From JABMQB01 sp963677475 (GTDB lineage Bacteria > Bacteroidota > Bacteroidia > Bacteroidales > Prolixibacteraceae), in the NCBI GenBank assembly GCA_963677475.2, contig CAXXQD010000021.1, forward strand, positions 186,001 through 250,000: DNA of 64,000 nucleotides, read 5' to 3'. Positions 35,124 through 44,533 of the stretch are shown here, in pieces (positions within the stretch are counted from its first letter, which is position 1; every line of letters starts with the position of its first letter). The notes beneath the pieces are model-generated. The model saw only the letters and a program-made list of their open reading frames with translations, was not told the DNA's origin and ran no database searches. The translations under genes were made by a program, and so were the position numbers.

Positions 35124-35519
35124 CTAATTATCTTTTCTGGCCGAACGCACTATTTTCATTAAATCCGTTACTTCCGTAACCGTAAAAACAACGTACAATA
35201 CCATAACAACCAAAACAAAAGCAATGGCATTTTGGGTACTTATGGCAAGGCTTATAATTGTAAAAAGAGAGTAAATTAACAGCTTTACAAAAGTCATTAC
35301 CATACTTACCCTCGTGAACTTTGCCGGTTTGGTTTTTACCATTTTTAACTGATAGGCGTGTACACCGAGAGTAACCAAAAAGAAAAACGGCAGCGCCCAA
35401 AGCATTAATGGCATATAATATACGCTTAAAAAAAACTTAAAAGCAATTGCTCCAAAAGCCAACATAACTAGTGCTACAGTCAACAATTTTATAGAAAAAT
35501 TTTTTAAATAAATATTCAT
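35124..35519 (-). CDS. ATP synthase subunit I-like membrane protein
   Basis: The 131-residue protein has four hydrophobic helices and few polar residues. It lies between the AtpZ-like gene (4-bp overlap) and atpB, where Bacteroidetes often carry a poorly conserved AtpI-like protein that helps assemble the c-ring. The sequence itself gives only that it is a four-helix membrane protein with a basic C-terminus. Confidence 0.65.
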   Translation of the reverse strand: MNIYLKNFSIKLLTVALVMLAFGAIAFKFFLSVYYMPLMLWALPFFFLVTLGVHAYQLKMVKTKPAKFTRVSMVMTFVKLLIYSLFTIISLAISTQNAIAFVLVVMVLYVVFTVTEVTDLMKIVRSARKDN

Positions 35520-35740
35520 TTTTTCAGTAGATTTTTCACGCCATAAATTATTGAGATAATAACCGAAACAATCACAAGGATAAATGTAAAGGCCTTAAAT
35601 TCGTTTTCGAGCCATTGGTCAATTTTATAACCAGCCCAGGTTCCAAAGACTATAATTGCAGCCATTTCAAAGCCCAGGCCCGAGTATCTTATAAAACCGG
35701 AATTGAATTTATCCTTATTATTTTTTTGCGCTTGGCTCAT
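35516..35740 (-). CDS. AtpZ/AtpI family protein
   Basis: From the ATG at 35740 (MSQAQK) it has 74 residues; the frame is open upstream within the bactofilin gene. Two helices (YSGLGFEMAAIIVFGTWAGYKIDQWL and FILVIVSVIISIIYGVKNLL, given as approximate limits) match AtpZ-like assembly proteins, which carry the GxxGxxxD motif near the end of helix 1. The start overlaps the bactofilin stop by 23 bp, so translation is probably coupled. Confidence 0.85.
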   Translation of the reverse strand: MSQAQKNNKDKFNSGFIRYSGLGFEMAAIIVFGTWAGYKIDQWLENEFKAFTFILVIVSVIISIIYGVKNLLKK

Positions 35741-36107
35741 CTTGTGATCTGCTGTCACCCATTTTACAGGTTCCGGTAAACAATGATCCCGGTTCAACAG
35801 TTAGTTTTGCAGAAATAATATCGCCTGTAATCCTTGCTGATTCTTTCATAGTGAGAAGTTCCGTAGCCTTTATCTTTCCCAATACTACCCCAGAAATTTC
35901 CGTATTCTTACATGAAATTTCGCCTTCAATTTTCCCGCTTGTACCGATAACAAGCCGTCCTTTTACATCAATATTACCTTTGAGTTCACCGTCAATCCTG
36001 ATATCTCCATCGGTGGTTATATCACCAACTATTACGGTTCCTTTGTTAATGAGGTTAACACTTTGACTTTCTGCTTCGTTGTAGTTTCTGGAAACTTGTT
36101 TTGCCAT
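35718..36107 (-). CDS. Bactofilin (polymer-forming cytoskeletal protein)
   Basis: The 129-residue protein has a bactofilin core (about residues 18-110) of short beta-helix rungs: INKGTVIVGDITTDGDIRIDGELKG, GRLVIGTSGKIEGEI, and ICK-like repeats with alternating hydrophobic residues. Such proteins polymerise without nucleotide at the membrane. It begins the ATP synthase operon and overlaps the AtpZ-like gene by 23 bp. Why a cytoskeletal gene lies here is not clear. Confidence 0.9.
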   Translation of the reverse strand: MAKQVSRNYNEAESQSVNLINKGTVIVGDITTDGDIRIDGELKGNIDVKGRLVIGTSGKIEGEISCKNTEISGVVLGKIKATELLTMKESARITGDIISAKLTVEPGSLFTGTCKMGDSRSQDEPSAKK

Positions 36108-36257
36108 GGCTTATAATTTATTAATTGTCTGCTTGTAATGGAAATGTATTCCAACTATTTCAATGGGGGTGCTGAAATTACAAAAAAATATAAGCTCTTC
36201 AAAAAAAGGAATCTCATTTTCAAGAAAATAAGTTCCAAAACCAATAGATGAAAGGTT

Positions 36258-37265
36258 TTATTCTATCGAATCCCCATCATAAGCCCATTTCAGGTAAACG
36301 CTACCCCAGGTAAATCCGGCACCAAAAGCAGTGAGTATGATGTTATCGCCTTTTTTTAATTGTTTCTCATAATCATAAAGGCAGAGTGGGATGGTCGCAG
36401 ATGTTGTATTCCCGTATTTTTGGATATTTACCATCACCTGAGCCGGGTCAATCTGCATCCTTTTAGCCGTAGCATCAATGATTCGCATATTTGCCTGGTG
36501 CGGAACAAGCCATGCCAGGTTATCGGCGTTTAAATTATGCTTTTCCATCATTCGTACGGAAACATCGGCCATGCTTGATACTGCATATTTAAAAACTGTT
36601 TTACCTTCCTGGTAAACATAGTGTTCGCGGTTATCTACAGTTTCATACGATGCCGGTCGCGCAGAACCTCCAGCTTTCATGTGCAAGTGGTGCCTGCCTA
36701 ATCCATCTACATGGTGTATGTGATCAATAATACCGAGATCTTCTTCAGTGGGTTCCAATAAAATGGCGGTACCCGCATCCCCAAACAACGGGCAGGTAGA
36801 ACGGTCGTGATAATTAGTAATTGCCGACATCATATCTGAAGCAATTACCACTACTTTTTTATATTGCCCGGACTCAATAAATTGAGAAGCTGTAACAAGC
36901 GCAAAAATAAATCCTGAACAAGCTGCATTTAAATCAAAACTCCAGGCATTGTGAATTCCTGCCTTATGAGCGATAATATTTGCGGTAGCCGGAAACGGCA
37001 TATCAGGAGTTATGGTTGCACAAATTAAAAGATCAATATCGTCTTTGTTTGTTCCTGTTTTTACGATCAAGTTTTCTAATGCGGCAACACCCATATCACT
37101 ATTGGCTTTGCCTTCTTCCTTCATTATCCTTCTTTCTTTAATACCAATTCGTTGCATTATCCACTCATCGCTTGTGTCAACCATGGTACTAATCTCTTCA
37201 TTTGTAAGCCTGTATTCCGGCAAAAATGCACCAACTCCTGTAATTGCAGCTCTTGTTTTTTTCAT
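36258..37265 (-). CDS. fabH: 3-oxoacyl-ACP synthase III
   Basis: The 335-residue condensing enzyme has catalytic Cys116 in DLNAACSGFIFAL, His in WLVPHQANMRI and Asn in YGNTTSAT. It starts fatty acid synthesis from acetyl-CoA and malonyl-ACP. The N-terminal TRAAITGVGAFLPEYRLTN matches the family. It follows rpmF, but a terminator lies between them, and no plsX is seen between the two genes. Confidence 0.95.
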   Translation of the reverse strand: MKKTRAAITGVGAFLPEYRLTNEEISTMVDTSDEWIMQRIGIKERRIMKEEGKANSDMGVAALENLIVKTGTNKDDIDLLICATITPDMPFPATANIIAHKAGIHNAWSFDLNAACSGFIFALVTASQFIESGQYKKVVVIASDMMSAITNYHDRSTCPLFGDAGTAILLEPTEEDLGIIDHIHHVDGLGRHHLHMKAGGSARPASYETVDNREHYVYQEGKTVFKYAVSSMADVSVRMMEKHNLNADNLAWLVPHQANMRIIDATAKRMQIDPAQVMVNIQKYGNTTSATIPLCLYDYEKQLKKGDNIILTAFGAGFTWGSVYLKWAYDGDSIE

Positions 37266-37445
37266 TAAATGAACTTAATATGATCTTTATTTTGATCGTG
37301 GCAAACGACCTAATTTCCCTTCTTGATTTTCAGGGCTCGAATATAAATGTAATATGTGGGATAGCAAAAATATTTTGAAACAAAAATAGCCGTAAACCCT
37401 TGTAGAACAATCAATTAAAATGTTCAAAAGTTTAAACGGCTGCAT

Positions 37446-37468
37446 AAAAAAACCAGGGATTTCCTGGC
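37446..37468 (-). terminator. Terminator after rpmF
   Basis: CCAGG and CCTGG form a 5-bp stem with a 5-base loop; on the minus strand seven T follow. It lies 15 bp after the rpmF stop and separates it from fabH. Confidence 0.7.
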
Positions 37469-37482
37469 TTATTTATCATATG

Positions 37483-37668
37483 CTATACAGCTATGTCTTT
37501 TTCAATTACTTGTTTTCCCCTGTAATAACCACACTCTGAACATACAGTATGGTATTTTACGGTAGAACCGCAATTTGAACAGGTAGCCAAAGTTGGAGCA
37601 ACAGCTTTGTAGTGTGTTCTACGCTTATCTCTCCTTGATTTTGATATTTTATGCTTTGGATGTGCCAT
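37483..37668 (-). CDS. rpmF: 50S ribosomal protein L32
   Basis: The 61-residue basic protein starts MAHPKHKISKSRRDKRRTHYKA and has a four-Cys zinc ribbon (CSNCG and CSECGYYRGK), the full-zinc form of L32. It follows the DUF177 gene by 12 bp, the usual bacterial arrangement. Confidence 0.97.
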   Translation of the reverse strand: MAHPKHKISKSRRDKRRTHYKAVAPTLATCSNCGSTVKYHTVCSECGYYRGKQVIEKDIAV

Positions 37669-37680
37669 TTTATATAAATT

Positions 37681-38208
37681 TTAATTACTATTTCTTAATT
37701 TTTTTAGTGCATCCCACCTTTCATCCGTTTTTTCTTCGTGGGAATACGAATATTTTTCAATTTTATTAAGCATTTCCGGATCACATGTGCTTTCTCCTTT
37801 TTCATTTTCGGGATGACGGTGTATCACCGGTAAACTTAAAACAGAAAACTCATACAATAGTTGGGCAATATTAATTTCGTTTGCTTCAGGCGATACCCAG
37901 AAAACCTCTTCGTTGTCTTCATTCCTTCCTAAACCAAATTTCACAAAAACCTTTGATTCGAAAGAAATGTTCTCTTCATACTCTTCGAGGCACCAGTCGC
38001 ACATAAGCTTTACGGTACCATTTAATTGAATACTCATACTAAGCAATGAACTCCTTTTCTCCAAAAGCACATTTGCCTTGATATTCGCCTTCTCAATTAA
38101 ATCCCCACCTATTCGCTCAAAGAACTTATCATCAATTACATATTCAAATTCATGTAATCCTTCCTTTAGTCCCTTATAAGCAATATCATATATTGATAAC
38201 TTACTCAT
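37681..38208 (-). CDS. DUF177 (YceD) protein
   Basis: The 175-residue protein carries the DUF177 core: MCDWCLEEYEENISFESKVFVKFG near the centre, a Cys pair, and INIAQLLYEFSVLSLPVIHRH. In other bacteria YceD is linked to 23S rRNA production and is coupled with rpmF as here (12 bp). The length is normal. Confidence 0.9.
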   Translation of the reverse strand: MSKLSIYDIAYKGLKEGLHEFEYVIDDKFFERIGGDLIEKANIKANVLLEKRSSLLSMSIQLNGTVKLMCDWCLEEYEENISFESKVFVKFGLGRNEDNEEVFWVSPEANEINIAQLLYEFSVLSLPVIHRHPENEKGESTCDPEMLNKIEKYSYSHEEKTDERWDALKKLRNSN

Positions 38209-38306
38209 GGTTTTAAAAAAAGTGATGCAAAAGTATAAATTTTTCTTTAACGATTAAAATAATCCTGAAAAAAATAAAGTATTGTAACAGAATAGTTTCA
38301 ATAAAA

Positions 38307-39530
38307 CTACTTTTTAAGGATTATTCGGAAAGTTGTTCCCTTGTTTAGTTCACTTTGTTTGATGAATATTTTTCCGTTGTGATAGTTCTCAACAATTCGC
38401 CTGGCCAAAGATAAACCTAAGCCCCAGCCTCTTTTTTTTGTGGAAAATCCGGGCTCAAAAATCGTTTTATGTTGTGACTTTGAAATGCCTTTCCCAGTAT
38501 CTGCAATATCTATCAGTACGGTATCGTCCTTTTCTTTTAAGCTAATGGTTATATTTCCTGAATTATCCATAGCATCAATGGCGTTTTTGCACAGGTTTTC
38601 AATAACCCACGAGAATAATGCAATGTTTAGAGGAACCAAATAAGTTCCAGCCTCATCGTAGTTAACATCAAATACAACTTTATTGGATGATCTCCTTTTA
38701 AGGTATTCCACAGTCGACATAATTGTCTCGATTACATCTGTGTGCAATAGTTCTGGTGCAGATCCAATTTTTGAAAACCTCTCAGCAATTTTTTCCAGCC
38801 TCTGTGTATCATTTTCAAATTCCCTGATTAATGAAAGATCAACATCTTTCATTTTTAGCAGTTCAATCCATGCCATTAACGACGAAATTGGGGTGCCAAG
38901 CTGATGGGCTGTTTCTTTTGACATCCCCACCCAAACCTGGTTTTGTTCGGCTTTATGCGAAGCGTTAAATGCATAATATGCAATTCCTATAAAAAGAAAA
39001 ATAACAAAAAGCTGTGCAACTGGGAATAAGCGCAAATTCCGAAGTAAAAACGAATCCCGATAATATAAATATTGTTTTAATCCATCGCCTAAATCAATTT
39101 CAATAGGTTCTCCGTTTCTTTTCATTTTTGCCAGTTCCTTTTGTAAAACTGCATCCTTCCTGTTCTCCGAATATTTAATATTTGCATCCACAATTATTTT
39201 GTCATCCTGTGTAACAATAATCGGGGTGGTTTTATTTTGCGCGGTTACCAAGTTTAGGTAAGTAAGGTATTTCGTTTCCAATTGCGATATTTTTGCAGTT
39301 GCAATCTCAATTGAATTTGCTGCTAATGCGCTAACCGGGTCAGACGTTGACTCAATTTGGATATCAATTAACCCTTCGGTTGCATTTGCCCAAAGTTCAA
39401 CATTCTTGAGTTCTTCGAGAGCCATTTTATTAGTAAGCCAATTGGTATATAAAAGGGAGGCTGCACCAATTAAAACAGCAGCAATAAGAAGGAGGATTTT
39501 CCAGCGCCTTTTCTTTAAATAGATATCCAC
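38307..39530 (-). CDS. Membrane sensor histidine kinase
   Basis: The 407-residue protein has an N-terminal membrane helix (about residues 10-29), a periplasmic sensor part (about 30-165), a second helix (FPVAQLFVIFLFIGIAYYAF), and a kinase core. HisKA is short, with MSKETAHQLGTPISSLMAWIELL holding the phospho-His; the ATPase has NLCKNAIDAM, DTGKGIS and GWGLGLSLARR. No receiver gene is beside it, so its partner is elsewhere. Confidence 0.9.
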   Translation of the reverse strand: MDIYLKKRRWKILLLIAAVLIGAASLLYTNWLTNKMALEELKNVELWANATEGLIDIQIESTSDPVSALAANSIEIATAKISQLETKYLTYLNLVTAQNKTTPIIVTQDDKIIVDANIKYSENRKDAVLQKELAKMKRNGEPIEIDLGDGLKQYLYYRDSFLLRNLRLFPVAQLFVIFLFIGIAYYAFNASHKAEQNQVWVGMSKETAHQLGTPISSLMAWIELLKMKDVDLSLIREFENDTQRLEKIAERFSKIGSAPELLHTDVIETIMSTVEYLKRRSSNKVVFDVNYDEAGTYLVPLNIALFSWVIENLCKNAIDAMDNSGNITISLKEKDDTVLIDIADTGKGISKSQHKTIFEPGFSTKKRGWGLGLSLARRIVENYHNGKIFIKQSELNKGTTFRIILKK

Positions 39531-39584
39531 TATAGTGTAGTTTTTGTTTTGGTATGATGAAGGAACGAAAAAAAGACAAAAAAA

Positions 39585-41489
39585 TTATTTTGTCAACAGT
39601 TCCTTAACTGCTTCATAAATACCCTTGGTATCAAATCCACATTCCCGGTACAATTCATCGGGGGTACCTTGCTCAATAAACCTATCCGGGATTCCAAGTA
39701 TTTTCAATCTGGCTGTATAATTGTTTTCCACCATAAATTCGGCAACAGCACTGCCAAACCCTCCTTTTACAGTTCCATCTTCAACCGTAATTACCAGTTG
39801 GTGTTTTTTAAATACCTCATTCAGGATTGATTCGTCAATAGGTTTTAGGTACCTCATGTCGTAATGGGCAGCACTTATTGATTCCTTTTCGAGTTTTTTG
39901 ACTGCCCGCTGAGCGAACATTCCCGGTTTTCCAATAGTCAGGATTGCAACATTATCTCCATCAGAGAGCATCCTTCCTTTTCCGACTTCCAATTTTTCAA
40001 ATGGTTCCTTCCAATTTAGATACGAACCACATCCTCTCGGGTAACGGATTGAAAATGGCCCCATATTATCTAATTGAGCCGTGTACATTAAGTTTCGAAG
40101 CTCAATTTCATCCATTGGAGACGAAATAACCATGTTAGGAATGCTTCTCATATAGGCTAAATCATAAGCCCCATGATGGGTTGCCCCATCTTCACCAACC
40201 AAACCACCCCGGTCAAGGCAAAATACTACGTTTAAATCCTGGATAGCAACATCATGGATAACCTGATCATATGCCCGTTGCATGAATGTAGAATATATAT
40301 TGCAAAATGGTACCAATCCTTGTTTAGCCATTCCTGCCGAAAATGTCACTGCATGTTGTTCGGCTATACCCACATCAAATGAGCGGTCGGGCATTTTTTC
40401 CATCATTATATTTAGCGAACAACCTGAAGGCATTGCAGGTGTTACCCCAACAATTTTCGGGTTATTCTCAGCAAGCTCAACAATTGTTTCACCAAATACA
40501 TTCTGAAACTTTGGAGCTTTATCAATTGCGCAATCACAACTTAGTAATTCCCCTGTATTTTTATTGAATTTTCCGGGTGCATGCCATTTGGTCTGTTCTA
40601 ATTCAGCATACTTGAATCCTTTTCCCTTTTTTGTTTTTATGTGTAAGATTTTTGGTCCGGGAATATCCTTCAAATCGTTTAATACTTTCGCCAGATAAAC
40701 AACATTATGCCCGTCAATAGGTCCAAAATACCTAAAATTGAATGACTCAAAAAGGTTGTTTTGTTTCAACAAAAAGTTTTTCATGGCATGTTGGTTCTTT
40801 TGCAAAAACCTTCTTGTTTTATGCCCAATACCATCAATTTTCCCCAGTCCATCCCACACATCGGTTTTAATCCTGTTATAGGTGTGTGATTTTGAGATAT
40901 TAAGTAAATACTGGCTAAAACCTCCAACGCTTGGATCGATCGCCATGTTGTTGTCGTTCAAAATAATGAGCAGGTTCGACTTTTCGACCCCGGCATGATT
41001 GAGCCCTTCAAATGCCATCCCGCCAGTCATTGCGCCATCTCCAATAACGGCAACAATCCTTTTTTCGGTTTCCTGTTTAAGTTTGGCTGCAATTGCCATT
41101 CCTAATGCTGCCGAAATAGAAGTGGACGAATGCCCAACGCCAAAAGCATCGTGTTCGCTTTCCGAGATTTTTGGAAAACCACTAATACCCTTGTATTTTC
41201 GGTTGGTATGAAAAACATCTCTTCGACCTGTTAGAATTTTGTGTGCGTAAGCCTGATGCCCGACATCCCAAATCAACTGATCGTTTGGCGAATCAAAAAT
41301 ATAATGGAGAGCAACGGTTAATTCCACAACACCAAGGCTGGCCCCAAAATGACCGGGATTTGTTGATACCGCATCAATAATAAAATCCCTCAATTCTGAA
41401 CATACTCCCGGCAGTGATTTCAATGCCAGCTTTTTCAGATCTGAAGGATCATTTATGCTTGTTAAAAGTTTTCCCTTTATCTCTTCCAT
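39585..41489 (-). CDS. dxs: 1-deoxy-D-xylulose-5-phosphate synthase
   Basis: The 634-residue thiamine diphosphate enzyme has HFGASLGVVELTVALHYIFD near the start, the ThDP site VIGDGAMTGGMAFEGLNHAG with NDN, and the transketolase motif DRGGLVGEDGATHHGAYDL. It makes DXP for isoprenoid synthesis by the MEP route. The length and all motifs are normal. It stands next to the sensor kinase, which it probably does not regulate. Confidence 0.97.
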   Translation of the reverse strand: MEEIKGKLLTSINDPSDLKKLALKSLPGVCSELRDFIIDAVSTNPGHFGASLGVVELTVALHYIFDSPNDQLIWDVGHQAYAHKILTGRRDVFHTNRKYKGISGFPKISESEHDAFGVGHSSTSISAALGMAIAAKLKQETEKRIVAVIGDGAMTGGMAFEGLNHAGVEKSNLLIILNDNNMAIDPSVGGFSQYLLNISKSHTYNRIKTDVWDGLGKIDGIGHKTRRFLQKNQHAMKNFLLKQNNLFESFNFRYFGPIDGHNVVYLAKVLNDLKDIPGPKILHIKTKKGKGFKYAELEQTKWHAPGKFNKNTGELLSCDCAIDKAPKFQNVFGETIVELAENNPKIVGVTPAMPSGCSLNIMMEKMPDRSFDVGIAEQHAVTFSAGMAKQGLVPFCNIYSTFMQRAYDQVIHDVAIQDLNVVFCLDRGGLVGEDGATHHGAYDLAYMRSIPNMVISSPMDEIELRNLMYTAQLDNMGPFSIRYPRGCGSYLNWKEPFEKLEVGKGRMLSDGDNVAILTIGKPGMFAQRAVKKLEKESISAAHYDMRYLKPIDESILNEVFKKHQLVITVEDGTVKGGFGSAVAEFMVENNYTARLKILGIPDRFIEQGTPDELYRECGFDTKGIYEAVKELLTK

Positions 41490-41619
41490 TAAATTGTAAA
41501 ATTATTTCAAATATAGAATTTATCACTGGTAATAAGGATAATTTTTATCATTTTCAAAAAAACATATTTTGCCTGTTTGTGAAAAGAAGTAACTTTAAAC
41601 ATCTAAAACAAAATGAGCC

Positions 41620-42582
41620 ATGAATAGAATTAAACTTATAATTTCGATAGTTATTGTAATGTTTTTATCTTCCTGTGTTTCGATGAAACAATATAACGAA
41701 GCATCGGCAAAACTGGAAAGCCAAAAAGTAGAAAATGAGCGCTTGAACAAAGAACTCATGGACTTATCAACCAAGAATACCGAGCTTGGCGCCGAAACAG
41801 AACAGCTTCGCAATAGAAACAATCTCTTATCAAAAGAAAACGATGAACTCAAATATGAAAAATCGAAGTTTAATAACCAATTATCTCATTTGCAGAAAGA
41901 AAAGGAAGAATTAGCAGCCCAACTTAATGCTATACAAGCGGGCAGCTCAACCGAAATCAGGAAACTATTGGAAGAACTTGATGCCACTCGAGGAAGCTTA
42001 AATACAAGGGAAGACAAATTGTTGGCAGCCGAAAAAGAACTCTCGGCAAAACAAGCCCGCTTACTTGAGCTTGAAAATATATTGGCACAAAAAGACCAGG
42101 CGGTAAAAGAATTAAAGTCGAAAGTTACCCAGGCATTAGTGGGCTTCAATAACAATGGGCTTACGGTATTCGAAAAAAACGGGAAAGTATATGTTTCCCT
42201 GGAAGAACAATTGCTTTTTAAAACCGGACAGTGGGTGGTTGATCCGAACGGCAAAAAGGCCATTGAAGAACTTGCAAATGTACTGGCTCAAAATAATGAT
42301 ATTAACGTAATGGTTGAAGGGCACACCGACAATGTACCAATGAATGGTACTGGCACTATAAAAGATAATTGGGACCTGAGTGTTATGCGCGCAACGGCAG
42401 TTGCAAAAATATTAACCGCCAACACAGGTGTTAACCCAAAGCAAATAATTGCTGCCGGAAGAAGCAAATATATGCCAGTTGATGAACAAAACACAGCTGA
42501 GGCAAGGCAAAAAAACCGACGCACCGATATCATTTTAACACCAAAACTTGATGAATTATTAAAGATCATTGAGTCAAATTAA
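41620..42582 (+). CDS. OmpA-family lipoprotein with coiled coil
   Basis: This 320-residue protein has a lipobox (FLSSC, Cys19), a coiled coil at about residues 25-185 (Lys/Glu/Leu/Gln heptads), and a C-terminal OmpA domain (VMVEGHTDNVPMNG, DLSVMRATAVAKIL, NRRTDIILTPK) that binds peptidoglycan. It probably links the outer membrane to the wall. It resembles other OmpA / TolA-like envelope tethers of Bacteroidetes. Confidence 0.9.
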   Translation: MNRIKLIISIVIVMFLSSCVSMKQYNEASAKLESQKVENERLNKELMDLSTKNTELGAETEQLRNRNNLLSKENDELKYEKSKFNNQLSHLQKEKEELAAQLNAIQAGSSTEIRKLLEELDATRGSLNTREDKLLAAEKELSAKQARLLELENILAQKDQAVKELKSKVTQALVGFNNNGLTVFEKNGKVYVSLEEQLLFKTGQWVVDPNGKKAIEELANVLAQNNDINVMVEGHTDNVPMNGTGTIKDNWDLSVMRATAVAKILTANTGVNPKQIIAAGRSKYMPVDEQNTAEARQKNRRTDIILTPKLDELLKIIESN

Positions 42583-42592
42583 CACGCAAAAA

Positions 42593-44533
42593 ATGGAGCT
42601 TCTTAAAAAAAATATTGTCTTATCGGTTCTATTACTTTTAGTAACATTTGGTGCTTACCACCAGGTGTTAAGAAATGATTTTGTGGATATTGACGATCAG
42701 AAACTTATATTAAATAATCCAGCAGTAAGTAATCCTTCAATTCCCATAACAAGATGCTTAGAATGGAATTTATACCGGGCTCATTATAAACCCATAACAG
42801 CCCTAACCTGGCGAATGGAATATATGCTTGTTGGGGACAAACCATTCCTATACCATTTAAACAACTTATTGCTGCATATCGCCAATGTTATTTTGGTTTT
42901 TTTTATAGGGCTTAAATTATTGCAAAGATTTTTTGAAGATAGAAAAAAGATCCAGCTTGGTGCTTTTATTTTTGCCTTACTTTTTTCACTGCACCCCTTG
43001 CATGTTGAATCGGTAGCATGGGCAGTTGAACGAAAAGATGTGCTTTTTTCGTTTTTCTATTTAGGAGGATGGTTAACATATCTGGAATATTTACAGAAGA
43101 AAAAATATATCTGGCTCTTGGTTACGGCAATTTTGTATTTCCTTTCAATGATGTCGAAATCAATGGGGATTACCTTAATCGCTGTGCTGTTCCTGACAGA
43201 TATTCTTTATAAAAGAAAAATTAACTTCAAGCTTCTTATTGAAAAAATTCCAGTGTTTGCAATATTTTTAGTGAGCCTTCATTTGTTCGGGCTGTTGTTT
43301 GATTTTAACTCAAAAGATACAGCTGGTTTAACTTTTGTGGCCGAAGCCCATCAGGCATCTAATTTTGAAACCCTTAATCTTTTCACCCCACTTGTTCGAA
43401 GGATTGTAACTATCTTCCTGCGGTTTTCATTTTGGCTGGGACATGTTTTTGTCCCCATAAAATGTGCGCTCATTTATCCTAAAAAAGACATCCTTGATTT
43501 TTTTGGCAAAGGAATGTTGATTTTCCCATTTCTTATTGGAGCTGTTTATCTTACGGCCTTCTTTTTAAGAAAAAAAGTCCCGGAAATACTGTGGGGCTTG
43601 TTGTTTTTTTGGGCAACAATATCGCCTGCCATTGCTATATCCGACTCTGGAACTGCAGTTTTCCTGCCCGATAGGTATTTATATATTCCACTAATAGGGG
43701 TAATCTTTTTTTTAACAGTTATAGCCATTAAGCTTTATTCAAAAAACAAAAACCTTGTATTACTGGTAGTCGGAGCAGTTACTATATGGTTTGCAGTTCT
43801 AACATTTAAACAGGTAAAAGTTTGGGAGAACACAGGTACTTTATGGACCCGGGTAATTGATTTGTTTAGCTGTAATGCTGAAGTAATTAATGCCAGGGCC
43901 AATTATTATAAAAATATTGGGGAAACCGAGAAGGCAATAGCTGATTTAAATGATGCAATTGCATGTGATTCTACACTTCCCCAGCCATACTATGGAAGGG
44001 CAATGTATAATTTTAACAGCCAAAACTATGCAAATGCCGTGAACGATTTCAACAATTATGTCAAATATAAACGCAGCGGATTTAATGCCGAAGTATTCTC
44101 AAACCGGGGAGCTGCATATTTCTCTATTGGAGAGGTTGAAAAAGCCTTGATTGATTATGAAAGGGCTATCCAACTGGATTCTAATTTTGTGAATGTTTAC
44201 CAGAATCGGGCTATTGCCTATAAATCATTAAAAAAACATAATGAAGCTATTGGAGATTGGTCGAAATTAATAGGTTTCCGACCAGACAATATGCCCTATT
44301 ATGTAGAAAGGGGAGATGCCTATTTTGCTTCCACAGATTACAAAAACGCCATTATCGATTATTCAAAAGCAATTGAATTAAAGCCAGAAAACGGAGGCAT
44401 ATACTTTAAACGATCGTATGCACATTACAGGTCAAGGTCGTTTACAAAAGCGCGTAACGATGCCTTGAAGGCAAAAGAACTTGGCATGAAAATGCCCGCA
44501 CGCTATCTAAAAGCACTTAGGATTGACACATAA
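42593..44533 (+). CDS. Polytopic membrane protein with C-terminal TPR repeats (TMTC-like)
   Basis: The ATG at 42593 gives 646 residues and avoids overlap with the OmpA gene; a start at 42569 is also open. About ten membrane helices occupy residues 1-410, with loop motifs DFVDIDDQKLI and SLHPLHVESVAWAVERKD. The latter is the family signature of the multi-spanning, TPR-bearing glycosyltransferase-like proteins (TMTC-type GT-C fold). Four to five TPR repeats follow (NIGETEKAIADLNDAIA, SIGEVEKALIDYERAI and others). Role in protein mannosylation or an unknown lipid-linked sugar transfer is inferred from fold only. Confidence 0.75.
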   Translation: MELLKKNIVLSVLLLLVTFGAYHQVLRNDFVDIDDQKLILNNPAVSNPSIPITRCLEWNLYRAHYKPITALTWRMEYMLVGDKPFLYHLNNLLLHIANVILVFFIGLKLLQRFFEDRKKIQLGAFIFALLFSLHPLHVESVAWAVERKDVLFSFFYLGGWLTYLEYLQKKKYIWLLVTAILYFLSMMSKSMGITLIAVLFLTDILYKRKINFKLLIEKIPVFAIFLVSLHLFGLLFDFNSKDTAGLTFVAEAHQASNFETLNLFTPLVRRIVTIFLRFSFWLGHVFVPIKCALIYPKKDILDFFGKGMLIFPFLIGAVYLTAFFLRKKVPEILWGLLFFWATISPAIAISDSGTAVFLPDRYLYIPLIGVIFFLTVIAIKLYSKNKNLVLLVVGAVTIWFAVLTFKQVKVWENTGTLWTRVIDLFSCNAEVINARANYYKNIGETEKAIADLNDAIACDSTLPQPYYGRAMYNFNSQNYANAVNDFNNYVKYKRSGFNAEVFSNRGAAYFSIGEVEKALIDYERAIQLDSNFVNVYQNRAIAYKSLKKHNEAIGDWSKLIGFRPDNMPYYVERGDAYFASTDYKNAIIDYSKAIELKPENGGIYFKRSYAHYRSRSFTKARNDALKAKELGMKMPARYLKALRIDT

